Part shown: in pieces, positions 7,748 to 16,877 of the stretch
How positions within the stretch are numbered: the stretch's first letter is position 1
How the letters are laid out: each line of letters begins with the position of its first letter
From: Lysinibacillus sp. BPa_S21
GTDB taxonomy: Bacteria; Bacillota; Bacilli; Bacillales_A; Planococcaceae
NCBI RefSeq assembly: GCF_023337795.1
Contig: NZ_JALIRS010000009.1
Coordinates: 53,408-117,407, forward strand
Reading direction: 5' to 3'
DNA: 64,000 nt
Position numbers and translations under genes: made by a program
The notes under the pieces: model-generated
Told to the model about the DNA's origin: nothing
Seen by the model: only the letters and a program-made list of their open reading frames with translations
The model's database searches: none

Positions 7748-9415
7748 TTACACTATATCCGAAAAATACTGTACCGTTTTCATTGGTGCACCCAATTCAC
7801 GCAATGACCATGTGTTCTCTAAATAAATATCTGCTAGTTTCTCATATTTGCCACCGAATTTTTGAGCCCATTCGACCGCTACCACACTTTCATATAAATG
7901 CGCCATTTTCTCTGCGACCTTTTTTGCCTCAAACGTTTTCGTAGCATCATCTAAACGGCTAAATGTTTGCAACGTTGAATCTAGTTTTGCTAATTGATCC
8001 ACTACAATTTCGACTAATGGACTGTCAGCTAATTTTTCTAAACGTTCCTCCATGACACGGACAAACATTTCGTGCACATGAAACTTTTCAACTAAACGAA
8101 TAAGCTCTAAGGCTAAAATATTCGCAGTCCCCTCCCACACAGTAAGTACCTGTGCATCTCGTAATAACCGAGGTGTAACAAAATCTTCAATATAGCCGTT
8201 TCCGCCATGTAATTCAATGGCTTCACTAGCATAATGTACAGCTTGCTCCGCCGTTTCTTTTTTCATGATCGCAATATACAAACGATTCAAAATGATGTCC
8301 TCTTTTTTGCCCTGCCCGCTCGTTACTTTATCGTACAGCTGAATAACATCAAAAACCGTAGCAACTTCTACATGAAGCTTGGCAGCGAATTTCCCTAGCG
8401 TATCTTGAATCATAGGATATTGTGTTAAAGGTTTACCAAACGCATGACGATTTGTTACATAGTGCTTCGCCTCTAAATATCCGCGGCGCATAATGCCGAT
8501 AGAAGCAACTGCATTGCAAATTCTTGATAAATTAAGCGCCTCGAGCATGTAGTAAATCCCTTTATCAGGGTCACCTACAACATAGGCTAGCGCACCATCA
8601 AATTCTACTTCACCAGAAGGTACTGCTCTAACACCAAGTTTATCTTTTAAACGCCGAATTCGAAGGTTATTCACAGTGCCATCCTCATTTCGCCATGGAA
8701 CAGCAAACAATGTTAAGCCCTTTGAGCCTGCCTTAGCCCCTTCCATGCGAGCCAATACCATAGTTACGCCACACATTCCTGCGTTAGATGCAAAATATTT
8801 CTCCCCATATAAACGATACTGATTGCCTTCCTGTCTTGCTTCTACAACATTCGCACCAACATCAGAGCCACCTTGACGCTCCGTTAAAAATGTAGCCCCT
8901 TCATATAGCTCCGTCTCTCCTGTTGCACAAACATGTGGTAAAAAGCGCTCCTTCACCTCATCACTCGCGTAATGATCCAGTAAATACGCCGTTGCCATCG
9001 TTAACGTAACCGGACAATAAAAACCCGGTTCGGCATGTGATAGTATATAACCTTGAGCAAAGCTATACACATAATTGCCCTTTCTACCTAGTTGCGGAAT
9101 ATCCTTATGCACATAGCCCACAATGCCGGTATTGTACGTCTCTTCAATTGTTTTTTTATACCCTTCATTGACCCAAACCTTTGACACTTCTTCCCCATAG
9201 GCATTATACCTTTGTAATCGAGGTTCGCCCTCTCTATCCGTATGCTTGGCCCTCACATCAATATCTCCTGCACAAAGCTCACCGAAATCTGTTAGCTCAC
9301 GTGTTGCATATTCCACAAACTCTTTATCTAGCATCATTTCTAAAACTTTTTGAAGTGTATCATTATCTTTAAAAAAGTTTGTTGTTTTCATTTCTTCCCG
9401 CTGTAAAACCTTCAT
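7748..9415 (-). CDS. Acyl-CoA dehydrogenase (AidB-like)
   Basis: FAD-dependent acyl-CoA dehydrogenase family protein of 555 residues, longer than the ~380 of classical enzymes and similar to the AidB-like branch. Visible family features are the N-terminal helical part, LTERQGGSDVG near 175-185 (flavin and substrate loop), the beta domain with YFASNAGMCGVTMVLARM, and the C-terminal ELHGGNGYIEDF followed by TVWEGTANILALEL. The ribosome site GAGGTG lies inside the last codons of the acyl-CoA synthetase gene one base upstream, so the two are co-translated. With that synthetase and a LiuR-like MerR regulator, a role in branched or unusual fatty acid or amino-acid acyl-CoA breakdown is likely. Substrate unknown. 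Confidence 0.85.
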   Translation of the reverse strand: MKVLQREEMKTTNFFKDNDTLQKVLEMMLDKEFVEYATRELTDFGELCAGDIDVRAKHTDREGEPRLQRYNAYGEEVSKVWVNEGYKKTIEETYNTGIVGYVHKDIPQLGRKGNYVYSFAQGYILSHAEPGFYCPVTLTMATAYLLDHYASDEVKERFLPHVCATGETELYEGATFLTERQGGSDVGANVVEARQEGNQYRLYGEKYFASNAGMCGVTMVLARMEGAKAGSKGLTLFAVPWRNEDGTVNNLRIRRLKDKLGVRAVPSGEVEFDGALAYVVGDPDKGIYYMLEALNLSRICNAVASIGIMRRGYLEAKHYVTNRHAFGKPLTQYPMIQDTLGKFAAKLHVEVATVFDVIQLYDKVTSGQGKKEDIILNRLYIAIMKKETAEQAVHYASEAIELHGGNGYIEDFVTPRLLRDAQVLTVWEGTANILALELIRLVEKFHVHEMFVRVMEERLEKLADSPLVEIVVDQLAKLDSTLQTFSRLDDATKTFEAKKVAEKMAHLYESVVAVEWAQKFGGKYEKLADIYLENTWSLRELGAPMKTVQYFSDIV

Positions 9416-9416
9416 G

Positions 9417-10919
9417 CTATTTCACCTCTTGCCCCTTCAAGGTTTGTTTTAGTATTTTGCCCGATGCATTTCGTGGTAGCGCTTCCACACGTTCAAAGAT
9501 GCGTGGAATTTTATATTTAGCAAGATGCTCCTCCAAATGAGCTTTAAGTTCGATCTCGTCAATTTCTGTTTTAGCGGCATAAACGGCCTTCACCGTTTCT
9601 CCCCATTCCGGATGTGGCACACCTATTACAGCAACTTCAAATATCCCCTCATAGCTCAACATACTATCTTCAATTTCTTTCGGGTAAATATTCACACCGC
9701 CTGACAAAATGACATCCTTTTTACGATCGACAATCCAAATATAACCGTCCTCATCTATACGAGCTAAATCACCCGTCTTCAGCCAGCCATCTATAAATGC
9801 AGCCTTTGTTGCGATATCATCTTTGTAATAGCCCAGCATATTGCCCTCACCGAATAACACAATTTCTCCTACTTCACCAACACTGACATCTTCACCATTG
9901 TCGTTGATAATACGTAGCTCCGCTCCAAGTGGTGCACGTCGACCAACGCTCCCCGCCTTCCTTGCATGCTCTTTGCCAAACAATAACGAACCGCTTGGGC
10001 CCGCCTCTGTTAAGCCATAGACACACGTCACATTATCCGTTCGGAAAGCTTTTTGGATAGCGTGGATTTCTTTTTGTGATAACGGTGCGCCACCATAAAT
10101 CCACCATTTCATCGATGATAAATCAGCTGTTTGCAATCTTGGCAGTTGAGCAGTTAACAAATAAGCGACAGGTGCGCCAAAGAAATGTGTTGTTCTTTCT
10201 TGCTCGATTGCATCAATCAACAAATCTGGTGTAAATGTTGGCGTTAACACATTTGTTGAGCCTATAAGCATTCCCGCCATTAAAAACAAATGTAATGGAG
10301 CTGAATGCGTCAACGGCATCATAAGAAGGATTCGGCTTTCTGGCTTTACTTCCATTTCCACTGCAATCATTTGCGCTACAGTTAAAATATTGCGATAGCT
10401 AAACAATACCCCCTTTGGTTTCCCCGTTGTGCCTGATGTATATAAAATCGTTGAAACATCATCCTCATTCAACTGGCAGTCAATTGTTTGATTGCTTGCC
10501 TGTTGAATAAGTGTTTCATAGCTTAGCCAACCAGCCTGCTCTTGACCTGTTTTGATTTTTAAAGGGACTACCTTGATGTTGTCAACTGCTGCAAAAATTG
10601 CCTCATGTACTAGAATAGCCTTAGCATCAGCATGCTGTGCTACGTACTCAACCTCTTGCAGTGTAAATTTCGCATTTACTGGAACGACAATAGCTCCAAT
10701 ACGCTGAATAGCAAAATAACTAACAACAAACTCGATAACATTAGGCATAAAAAGGATAACTTTATCGCCTTGCCACACACCTTGTTCTAATAAGACATGA
10801 CTAAGACGTGTCACCTGCTCATCTAAATCACGATAAGACATTCGACTGCCCTGACAAACAACTGCTTCACTCATAGGGTATTTTCGCGCATTACGTGCCA
10901 ACAAATTCGAACTATTCAT
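9417..10919 (-). CDS. Acyl-CoA synthetase (AMP-forming)
   Basis: ATP-dependent carboxylate-CoA ligase of the ANL superfamily, 500 residues. The P-loop YTSGTTGKPKGV lies near 168, the adenylate site VYGLTEAGPSG near 305, the hinge region with GWLKTGDLARIDEDGYIWIVDRKKD near 395-420, and the acyl-adenylating lysine in LPRNASGKILKQ near 488. The gene lies between the MerR regulator (8-base overlap) and the acyl-CoA dehydrogenase (one-base gap), so activation and first oxidation of the acid are coupled. Length and motifs fit medium/long-chain or aryl acid ligases; the exact acid cannot be read from sequence. Confidence 0.88.
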   Translation of the reverse strand: MNSSNLLARNARKYPMSEAVVCQGSRMSYRDLDEQVTRLSHVLLEQGVWQGDKVILFMPNVIEFVVSYFAIQRIGAIVVPVNAKFTLQEVEYVAQHADAKAILVHEAIFAAVDNIKVVPLKIKTGQEQAGWLSYETLIQQASNQTIDCQLNEDDVSTILYTSGTTGKPKGVLFSYRNILTVAQMIAVEMEVKPESRILLMMPLTHSAPLHLFLMAGMLIGSTNVLTPTFTPDLLIDAIEQERTTHFFGAPVAYLLTAQLPRLQTADLSSMKWWIYGGAPLSQKEIHAIQKAFRTDNVTCVYGLTEAGPSGSLLFGKEHARKAGSVGRRAPLGAELRIINDNGEDVSVGEVGEIVLFGEGNMLGYYKDDIATKAAFIDGWLKTGDLARIDEDGYIWIVDRKKDVILSGGVNIYPKEIEDSMLSYEGIFEVAVIGVPHPEWGETVKAVYAAKTEIDEIELKAHLEEHLAKYKIPRIFERVEALPRNASGKILKQTLKGQEVK

Positions 10920-11307
10920 CGTGCATCTCTCCCTTAAAAGTCGCTAATTTTTCTGTAAAAATGCCTTGTAATTGCTGTAACTCGTTTTTCATCTGTGTAA
11001 GCTCTGCTATCTTACTATCAATCTCTTGAATTTTTTGCTCTCCATATTCGACCGTACGCTCCAACTGCTGTACGCCTGTGCGATCAAGATCAAACAGCAA
11101 TACCATCTCCTTAATCTCCTCAAGTGAAAAACCGTAACGCTTCCCTCGGAAAATAAGTTTAAGCTTCGCTAATTCTTTTTTTGAAAAGGTTCGCTGATTA
11201 GTAGATGATCGATTAGGATTAAGTAGCCCTAGCTCCTCATAATATCTAATTGTCCGTGTTGAAACATTAAACTGCTTAGCCACTTCTTTAATCGTCTTCA
11301 ACAGCAT
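10912..11307 (-). CDS. MerR family regulator (LiuR-like)
   Basis: DNA-binding regulator of 131 residues with a winged HTH at the N terminus (IKEVAKQFNVSTRTIRYYEELGLLNP) and a dimerising coiled coil at about 75-115. There are no effector-domain cysteines, so a metal sensor is unlikely. It is the first gene of the acyl-CoA synthetase/dehydrogenase operon. Its promoter has the 19-bp spacer typical of MerR targets with an inverted repeat inside, so autoregulation is likely. MerR proteins of this kind beside acyl-CoA genes are usually LiuR-type sensors of acyl-CoA catabolism; that role is inferred. The ATG directly follows GGGGG; TTG two codons later is an alternative start. Confidence 0.85.
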   Translation of the reverse strand: MLLKTIKEVAKQFNVSTRTIRYYEELGLLNPNRSSTNQRTFSKKELAKLKLIFRGKRYGFSLEEIKEMVLLFDLDRTGVQQLERTVEYGEQKIQEIDSKIAELTQMKNELQQLQGIFTEKLATFKGEMHDE

Positions 11308-11328
11308 CCCCCTCTCCCATTTTCCATT

Positions 11329-11359
11329 AGTATAGCATTGACGTTAGCGTAAACCGCAA
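11329..11359 (-). promoter_or_regulatory. MerR/LiuR-type promoter and operator
   Basis: Minus-strand -35 TTGCGG (11354-11359) and -10 TATACT (11329-11334) are 19 bp apart. Within the spacer is the near-palindrome TTTACGCTAACGTCAA (11338-11353), close to the reported LiuR motif TTTACGTTAACGTAAA. Confidence 0.65.
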
Positions 11360-11424
11360 CGAGATTTATGAATTTTATAGAAAATAATAGTTTTAATGAG
11401 AGAAATTGATTCGGTCAGGGATTT

Positions 11425-11480
11425 CACCTGGCACTTCGACAACTCTTTCCGTCGCTTCGGCGGATCTATCCATCCAGTTC
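11425..11480. repeat. 21-bp tandem array 2 (TTTCCGTC family)
   Basis: About two and a half 21-bp units: 11425-11445 ending CACTTCGACAACTC, 11446-11466 TTTCCGTCGCTTCGGCGGATC without its last base counted, and a partial TATCCATCC. Unit length and sequence match array 5 at 31720-31815. Confidence 0.55.
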
Positions 11481-11560
11481 TTGATATTGTGTAAAATTCT
11501 ATTAAAAGTTTTTCAATCCTGAGTTTAGTTTTGTCAAATTGTCCAGCTTATGTTGGAAAT

Positions 11561-11685
11561 CGCCGCTAAAAGTGGGAGTTGCGCCGCTAACTAAGCGAGG
11601 ATCGCCGCTAAAACCTGATAATCCGCCGCTAACCAAGCTACGAACGCCGCTAAAACTGGAAATTCCGCCGCTAAGAACCAGACTT
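11561..11685. repeat. 21-bp tandem array 3 (CGCCGCTAA family)
   Basis: Six units start CGCCGCTAA at 11561, 11582, 11603, 11624, 11645 and 11666, an exact 21-bp period. Positions 10-21 vary. The core is the reverse complement of TTTTAGCGGCG in array 4. TAA in each unit argues against coding. Confidence 0.92.
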
Positions 11686-11750
11686 TAGTCAAATTGCTTC
11701 GGATTCTATCTGCGATTCAACACCTTTAGCTATCAAATCCATTTCCACAC

Positions 11751-11784
11751 AAAAAACCCCCGGCACATGTCGTGCCGGGGGCAA
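11751..11784 (-). terminator. argS terminator
   Basis: Minus strand: GCCCCCGGCAC, loop, GTGCCGGGGG, then TTTTTT. Strong GC stem 13 bases after the argS stop. Confidence 0.88.
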
Positions 11785-11796
11785 AATAGACTATTA

Positions 11797-13467
11797 TTAC
11801 ATTTTTTCCGGTGCAGATACGCCGATTAAGCGTAATGCGTTGGCAATTGTTGTACGTACAGCAGTAATAAGGGCTAAACGAGCTTCTGTTAGCTCTTTAT
11901 TTGAAGCATCTAACACTTTTTCAGCGTTATAAAAGCTGTGGAATGCAGCCGCTGTTTCTTGAATATAGTTGGCAATACGGTGTGGTGTACGGTGCTTCGC
12001 AGCTTCTGCTACCACTTTCGGGAAGTCGCCTACTTTTTTCAATAAATCAATTTCTTTTTCCGCAGTTAACAGCGTTAAATGATCTGTTGTTGCAGCAAAG
12101 CCTTGCTCATTTGCTGAGCGTAAAATCGATGAAATACGTGCATGCGCATATTGTGCATAATACACTGGGTTTTCATTTGATTGAGATACGGCAAGGTCAA
12201 GGTCAAAGTCCATATGAGAATCGCCCGCAGTTTTCACGAAGAAATAACGAACTGCATCTAAACCAACTTCTTCTACTAGCTCACGCATTGTCACAGCGTT
12301 CCCTGTACGTTTAGACATTTTGAATTTCTCACCGTTTTTATAAAGCTGAACCATTTGGATGATTTCTACTTCAAGCGTATCACGGTCGTAACCTAGTGCC
12401 TGAATAGCAGCCTTCATACGTGGGATATAGCCGTGATGGTCAGCTCCCCAAATATTAATTAATTTATCGAAGCCACGTACAATTTTGTCCTCATGGTACG
12501 CGATATCTGGAGTCAGATATGTGAAAGAACCATCATTTTTAATTAACACGCGGTCTTTATCGTCACCAAATGTTGTTGAACGGAACCAAGTTGCACCGTC
12601 TTCTTCAAATACATGACCATTCGCTTTCAGTTTATCTAACGCTACTTCGATTTTGCCGTTTTCATATAGTGAAGTTTCTGAGTACCACACGTTAAAGTTT
12701 ACACGGAAGTTAGCAAGGTCTGTTTTTAACTTGTCTAATTCTAACGCTAAACCATGTTGACGGAAGAATGCAAAACGTTCTTCATCAGTTTTAGATAAAA
12801 TTGCATCACCATGCTCGCTTGCTAGTTTACCAGCGATTTCAATAATATCTTGACCGTGGTAGCCGTCCTCTGGCATCTCAGCATCCATTCCTAAAGCTTG
12901 CTTATAACGCGCTTCCAGTGAATACGCTAAGTTATTGATTTGGTTACCCGCATCGTTAATGTAGTACTCACGAGAGACATCGTAACCAGCCATATCTAGC
13001 ACATTACATAATGAATCCCCTACAGAAGCTCCACGCGCATGTCCTAAATGAAGATCACCTGTTGGATTTGCAGATACGAATTCAACTTGAACTTTTTCTC
13101 CTGCGCCAGCATTAGAACGGCCGTAATCAGTACCTTGCTCAAGTACTGCTTTTACTACACCTGTTAGGAAATCTTTACGCACTGTAATATTCATGAAGCC
13201 AGGGCCAGCAATATCGATTTTCTCAATATCTGTACCTGCTGTGTCAAGATTTTCTAAAATAGCTTCTGCAATCGCACGAGGTGGTTTTTTTGCTAATTTT
13301 GTTAATTGCATAGCAATATTTGTTGCGTAGTCCCCATTTGCTTTATCCTTCGGTGTTTCAAGGTGAATATTTAACTCTGTGCCAGCTTCGACTAAGCTTG
13401 CTTTTTCAACAGCCTGCGCAATTGCCGCTTTAATGGCTTGTTGTACCTGTTCTACTGCGTTCATCAT
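11797..13467 (-). CDS. argS: Arginyl-tRNA synthetase
   Basis: Class I aminoacyl-tRNA synthetase charging tRNA-Arg. The 556 residues comprise the N-terminal Add1 domain (1-~110), the Rossmann catalytic core with the HIGH motif as HLGH near residue 140 ([15 protein letters not shown]), the KMSKR loop near 385, and the helical anticodon-binding DALR domain ending in the conserved [11 protein letters not shown]. Length is usual. The stop of ywiB overlaps the paired ATGATG start. GGAGG is four bases from the first and seven from the second ATG, so 13464 may be the true start. argS-ywiB pairing is conserved in Bacillales. Confidence 0.97.
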   Translation of the reverse strand: MMNAVEQVQQAIKAAIAQAVEKASLVEAGTELNIHLETPKDKANGDYATNIAMQLTKLAKKPPRAIAEAILENLDTAGTDIEKIDIAGPGFMNITVRKDFLTGVVKAVLEQGTDYGRSNAGAGEKVQVEFVSANPTGDLHLGHARGASVGDSLCNVLDMAGYDVSREYYINDAGNQINNLAYSLEARYKQALGMDAEMPEDGYHGQDIIEIAGKLASEHGDAILSKTDEERFAFFRQHGLALELDKLKTDLANFRVNFNVWYSETSLYENGKIEVALDKLKANGHVFEEDGATWFRSTTFGDDKDRVLIKNDGSFTYLTPDIAYHEDKIVRGFDKLINIWGADHHGYIPRMKAAIQALGYDRDTLEVEIIQMVQLYKNGEKFKMSKRTGNAVTMRELVEEVGLDAVRYFFVKTAGDSHMDFDLDLAVSQSNENPVYYAQYAHARISSILRSANEQGFAATTDHLTLLTAEKEIDLLKKVGDFPKVVAEAAKHRTPHRIANYIQETAAAFHSFYNAEKVLDASNKELTEARLALITAVRTTIANALRLIGVSAPEKM

Positions 13468-13895
13468 TGTACCTCCGTAAATGTAATGTCTAATGTATAA
13501 TTGCCAACGGATTGTCCACCGATTAGTAAATCGTACTGTACATGGAAATCTCCGCTTACTGATTGCTTTGTAAACGTCATTTCTTTCGTGTCTATGACGA
13601 GTGGCATTGAACCGAATTCACTTTCATAATGACCTATTTGTTGCTCCATTACGTTAAGTGGTAGACGCATTTTTAATGCTCCATTACGCATAATTAATGC
13701 CTGTTCATCGCCTAGCTTCATAGTTGTGCGGATAGTTTTATCCTCCTGCACCTCTTCATATTTCAAATAGATGCTTCCTGCTTTTTCAAGTAGCTGCCCT
13801 GTCAGCCACATTTCATAGCCTTCAGACTCCCCATCAATCGGGCGAATCGTAGAAATGAGCTTAATGTTCACCTGCGATCTTGCTTCGTTCGCCAT
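13464..13895 (-). CDS. ywiB: YwiB-like DUF1934 protein
   Basis: Protein of 143 residues in the DUF1934 (YwiB) family, a calycin-like beta-barrel of unknown function. Visible features are alternating hydrophobic beta strands and the family pattern around [22 protein letters not shown] and HYDLLIGG-like (here [12 protein letters not shown]) near the C terminus. No signal peptide or membrane segment. It is translated just ahead of argS with overlapping stop and start, the same order as in B. subtilis, so it probably serves a housekeeping role tied to translation, but this is only association. Confidence 0.88.
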   Translation of the reverse strand: MANEARSQVNIKLISTIRPIDGESEGYEMWLTGQLLEKAGSIYLKYEEVQEDKTIRTTMKLGDEQALIMRNGALKMRLPLNVMEQQIGHYESEFGSMPLVIDTKEMTFTKQSVSGDFHVQYDLLIGGQSVGNYTLDITFTEVQ

Positions 13896-14093
13896 TATGG
13901 ACGCTCCCTTTTATTGTTTTTACTATAACCTTTTTATTATAGGATGAATACTCATAATTTTTCAAGATAGAAGTAAGGATTCTGTCCGATGTAGCAGTAA
14001 TTTGTTCATTATTTAACGATTGACACAATTTGCCTGTAAATCTACAGTTATATTAAATAGTTCGAAAATTCGAAACGAAGTGAGGGGTGCTAT

Positions 14094-15029
14094 TTGTTAA
14101 CACTTGAACAAATTCATGCTGCTAAACGAAGAATTTCATCTTATATTTATGAAACACCTATTATTCGATTAAATGGGCTCGATCATCTTTTAGGGTGTCA
14201 TGTCTACATAAAAGCCGAGAATATGCAAAAAACAAACTCCTTTAAGCTTCGAGGGGCTCTCAATAAAATGCTTGCGATGCCGTTCGAGCAATTAGAACAA
14301 GGCGTAGTTGCTGCGTCCTCAGGTAATCATGGCAAAGGTGTGGCCTATGCTGCCAAACTGTTAAATAGTAAGGCAACAATTGTTCTACCGGATTCAGCTC
14401 CTAGCGTTAAGGTTGATGGAATACGTGCCTTAGGTGCAGAAGTTGTCCAATGTAAGCTTGCAGAACGACATGTAGTAACAGAAAAGCTTAGTCGTGATTA
14501 TGGCTATTTCAACATTCATCCTTATGATGATTACGATATTATGGCAGGACAAGGAACAGCAGGTTTGGAAATAGTAGCACAGCTCCCTGATGTCGATACT
14601 ATAGTTGTTCCAATGGGTGGCGGTGGATTAATTAGTGGTATGGCAACTGCTGTCAAATCCATTGCCCCTCATATCAACATTATTGGCGTGGAGCCTGCTG
14701 TTGTTTCGCGTTATAGCAAAAGCTTAGAAGCTGGTGAAAGATTGCTGTTACCGGAACAAAAATCTTTGGCAGATGCTCTACGAACTTTACAGCCTGGAGA
14801 AAGGAATTTTCCAATTGTTCAACAGCTTGTTGATAAGGTAGTAAGTGTCGATGAGGCTTTGATCCAACGTGGGATGAAAACCTTACTCTCCGAGGGTAAA
14901 ATCATTGCAGAACCTTCCTCTTCTATCGGAATAGGCGCTGCCCTACAAGGATCTTTACCTATTCGTAAAAACGAAAAAGTGTGCTTCCTTATTTCCGGGG
15001 GTAATGTTGGCTTAGAGACTTTGATTTAA
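14094..15029 (+). CDS. PLP-dependent threonine/serine ammonia-lyase-like
   Basis: Fold-type II pyridoxal-phosphate enzyme of 311 residues, similar to catabolic threonine dehydratase and serine racemase. The Schiff-base lysine is in NSFKLRGALNK (~residue 52), SSGNHGKGVAYAAK binds the cofactor phosphate side, and PMGGGGLISGMA (~175) is the glycine loop. It lacks the C-terminal ACT-like regulatory domain of the biosynthetic ilvA at 44660, so it is not feedback-controlled by isoleucine in that way. The start is TTG after GAGGGG. It stands alone with its own terminator. Deamination of Thr/Ser to 2-oxoacid is the likely reaction. Confidence 0.82.
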   Translation: MLTLEQIHAAKRRISSYIYETPIIRLNGLDHLLGCHVYIKAENMQKTNSFKLRGALNKMLAMPFEQLEQGVVAASSGNHGKGVAYAAKLLNSKATIVLPDSAPSVKVDGIRALGAEVVQCKLAERHVVTEKLSRDYGYFNIHPYDDYDIMAGQGTAGLEIVAQLPDVDTIVVPMGGGGLISGMATAVKSIAPHINIIGVEPAVVSRYSKSLEAGERLLLPEQKSLADALRTLQPGERNFPIVQQLVDKVVSVDEALIQRGMKTLLSEGKIIAEPSSSIGIGAALQGSLPIRKNEKVCFLISGGNVGLETLI

Positions 15030-15040
15030 AGAGCCTAGCC

Positions 15041-15082
15041 AAAAAAGGCATCCACTCAAATGAATGAGTAGATGCCTTTTTA
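15041..15082. terminator. Bidirectional terminator
   Basis: AAAAAAGGCATCCACTCA and TGAGTAGATGCCTTTTT form a long stem between the convergent dehydratase and CPBP genes. Confidence 0.85.
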
Positions 15083-15093
15083 ACATGTAGCGT

Positions 15094-15852
15094 TTAAACG
15101 AAACTTTCAGGATTTTTTAAATTCATAACAGCCTTTTTAGGAAATAAAGCTCTCCAGAAATAAATGGCAAGGCCAATTAACACTAGACAATGAAAGACAT
15201 AAATAGAGACAGAAAGAACATTCGGCTCACTATCGGTCAAGAATGCAATAAAATCATGCATAGCGTGCCAGACAATCGGGAATATAATACTTTTTGTCTT
15301 TGCAACAATCTCTGCACAAACTAACCCAAAGAGGAATGCAAAAGTTATTTGTAGTAATGTCATTAATAAATCAGCACCGGAAAGTACATTTGCAAGATGT
15401 CCGATACCAAACAAAATTGAGGAGCCTATAATAGCGACTTTAAGCCCTTTCGCTGATAAATATTTGAAAATTAGGCCTCGGAAAATAAACTCTTCACAAA
15501 GACCAACGGCAATAACAAATAGAAGCAAAATAAGTATGTATTGCGCAGAAAAACCATCTTGATCTGTAATACCATTAAAGAAAGCAACCAGCTCAAAAAT
15601 AACGATAACAACCATCCACGCCTCTGCTTTAAACCTTCTTAATCCAAAATCACGGTAAGAGAATTTACTTTTTTTCATGATCCAAAGAGTAACTAGAACA
15701 CCAACTGCAAAGGCAATAAATTGAATCAAACGTATAGAGCTTAAATTACTTATATTTTTGATTGATATAATTGTCCCAGCTATAGCAGGAAAAACAATTA
15801 CAAGCAAAGTAAATAGTATCGATAAAAGAATAGGTGAATTTTTCATTTTCAT
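15094..15852 (-). CDS. CPBP (Abi/Rce1-like) membrane metalloprotease
   Basis: Membrane protein of 252 residues with about eight hydrophobic segments and the CPBP motifs: EEFIFRG near residue 120 (the EExxxR glutamates), FGIGHLANV (FxxxH) near 150, and WHAMHDF near 200. Family members are intramembrane endopeptidases, some used in bacteriocin self-immunity or CAAX-type processing. The start overlaps the TetR gene stop by four bases, and the whole pair lies behind a TetR-type operator. Its target is unknown. Confidence 0.85.
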   Translation of the reverse strand: MKMKNSPILLSILFTLLVIVFPAIAGTIISIKNISNLSSIRLIQFIAFAVGVLVTLWIMKKSKFSYRDFGLRRFKAEAWMVVIVIFELVAFFNGITDQDGFSAQYILILLLFVIAVGLCEEFIFRGLIFKYLSAKGLKVAIIGSSILFGIGHLANVLSGADLLMTLLQITFAFLFGLVCAEIVAKTKSIIFPIVWHAMHDFIAFLTDSEPNVLSVSIYVFHCLVLIGLAIYFWRALFPKKAVMNLKNPESFV

Positions 15853-16418
15853 TTATTTTCTCCATTCAATAATTTTTGTTTAACACCTTCAAATACGTCT
15901 TTTAGAATATCTTCAATTTCTGAGCTATCTAAATCGCAAGTATTCGTTGCACACATTGTCGCAATACCATGCGTAGTTAACCATGTATCTATAAAAAGAG
16001 ATCTTGCGGAGGTTTGCGTTAATCCTGTTAATTTTGAAATTATTGCGATAATTCCTTGATTTTCTACGTCATTGATTAAATCTGAAAAGCTCGAGATTTT
16101 ATATTTATTAGATAAGAATAATAGCTCAAATAGCTTTTTTTCTTCGCGAGCAAAGTTAATATAAGCCAAACCCATCCCTAAAAAAGAACTTTCTTGCAAG
16201 CCTTGAAACATTCTTTCGTTATAAAGATTGCCGGCCCTTTCATAAATGGCAAACTTCAAATCGTCCATGCTCGAGAACAATCGAAAAATAGGCTTTGTCG
16301 AACAGCCTAACTCTTTTGCTAAATCTCTTGCATTCACACTTTCAATCCCACTCTTCCTAGCCATTTCAAAAGCACAATCCATTAAAACTTCCTCTGTAAA
16401 CCGCTCTTTTGGTGCCAA
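15849..16418 (-). CDS. TetR family regulator
   Basis: One-domain TetR-type repressor of 189 residues: N-terminal HTH (ARDLAKELGCSTKPIFRLFSSM, ~25-46) and a helical ligand domain. The gene begins with TTG nine bases after AGGAGG. It precedes and overlaps the CPBP protease gene. An inverted repeat TAGGTAAC/GTTACCTA lies just upstream, beside the -10 element, so it probably represses its own operon. Ligand unknown. Confidence 0.85.
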   Translation of the reverse strand: MAPKERFTEEVLMDCAFEMARKSGIESVNARDLAKELGCSTKPIFRLFSSMDDLKFAIYERAGNLYNERMFQGLQESSFLGMGLAYINFAREEKKLFELLFLSNKYKISSFSDLINDVENQGIIAIISKLTGLTQTSARSLFIDTWLTTHGIATMCATNTCDLDSSEIEDILKDVFEGVKQKLLNGENK

Positions 16419-16438
16419 AAAAATTTACCTCCTTTCAA

Positions 16439-16489
16439 TAGGTAACGTTTGTTACCTATAATGTAACAGTATTTTCTTATCAATGTCAA
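16439..16489 (-). promoter_or_regulatory. tetR-CPBP promoter and operator
   Basis: Minus-strand -35 TTGACA (16484-16489), 18-bp spacer, -10 TACATT (16460-16465), followed by the perfect inverted repeat TAGGTAAC-N4-GTTACCTA (16439-16458) where bound repressor would block initiation. Confidence 0.65.
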
Positions 16490-16572
16490 TCAGGAATTCA
16501 AGAAATATTCCGAATAAATAAAAAGGCACACTTTATCATGAGCCATGTTAATGGAGGTCCTTGAAAAAGCAA

Positions 16573-16626
16573 GTGGGGCTAAAAGTGTATTCATTACGCC
16601 GCCCCACTTTTAGCCCCACATTTTTT
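16573..16626. terminator. Terminator-like 15-bp stem
   Basis: GTGGGGCTAAAAGTG and CACTTTTAGCCCCAC are perfect arms, with TTTTTT on the plus side and TTGCTTTTT on the minus side. It follows the small membrane protein gene. Confidence 0.7.
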
Positions 16627-16629
16627 CTT

Positions 16630-16830
16630 TTAGTCGATTGTTAAATTTAGCCAATCAGAAATTATTTCTGCACTTCCTGGTGTAAACATAAAAATGGAGA
16701 ATGAAATGCATAACAATCCTACAAACACAAATCCAATTTTCTTAATGAACAAAGATTGCTTTTTCATAAATAGTCCTTTAACTATCAAAAACAACCCTAC
16801 AAATAAGATTAAGAAATACCAAACTCCCAT
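16630..16830 (-). CDS. Small two-segment membrane protein
   Basis: Predicted 66-residue protein with two hydrophobic helices (about 3-19 and 30-50) joined by a basic loop (MKKQSLFIKK), ending in an acidic-polar tail. No family recognised. A ribosome site AAAGGGG precedes the ATG, and a strong terminator follows the stop, so it looks like an independent short gene. It is 47 bases beyond the HxlR stop in the same direction and could be co-transcribed. Function unknown. Confidence 0.6.
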   Translation of the reverse strand: MGVWYFLILFVGLFLIVKGLFMKKQSLFIKKIGFVFVGLLCISFSIFMFTPGSAEIISDWLNLTID

Positions 16831-16877
16831 TCGTTCACCCCTTTTATAAAAAGACGTTAAGGCTTACAGAAAGTTCA

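Noticed and set aside
11561-11685. CRISPR array
   Set aside because: Unit is 21 bp with a 9-bp conserved core and 12 variable bases, no repeat/spacer sizes of CRISPR and no cas genes. The same holds for the 36-bp in-gene repeat at 24411.
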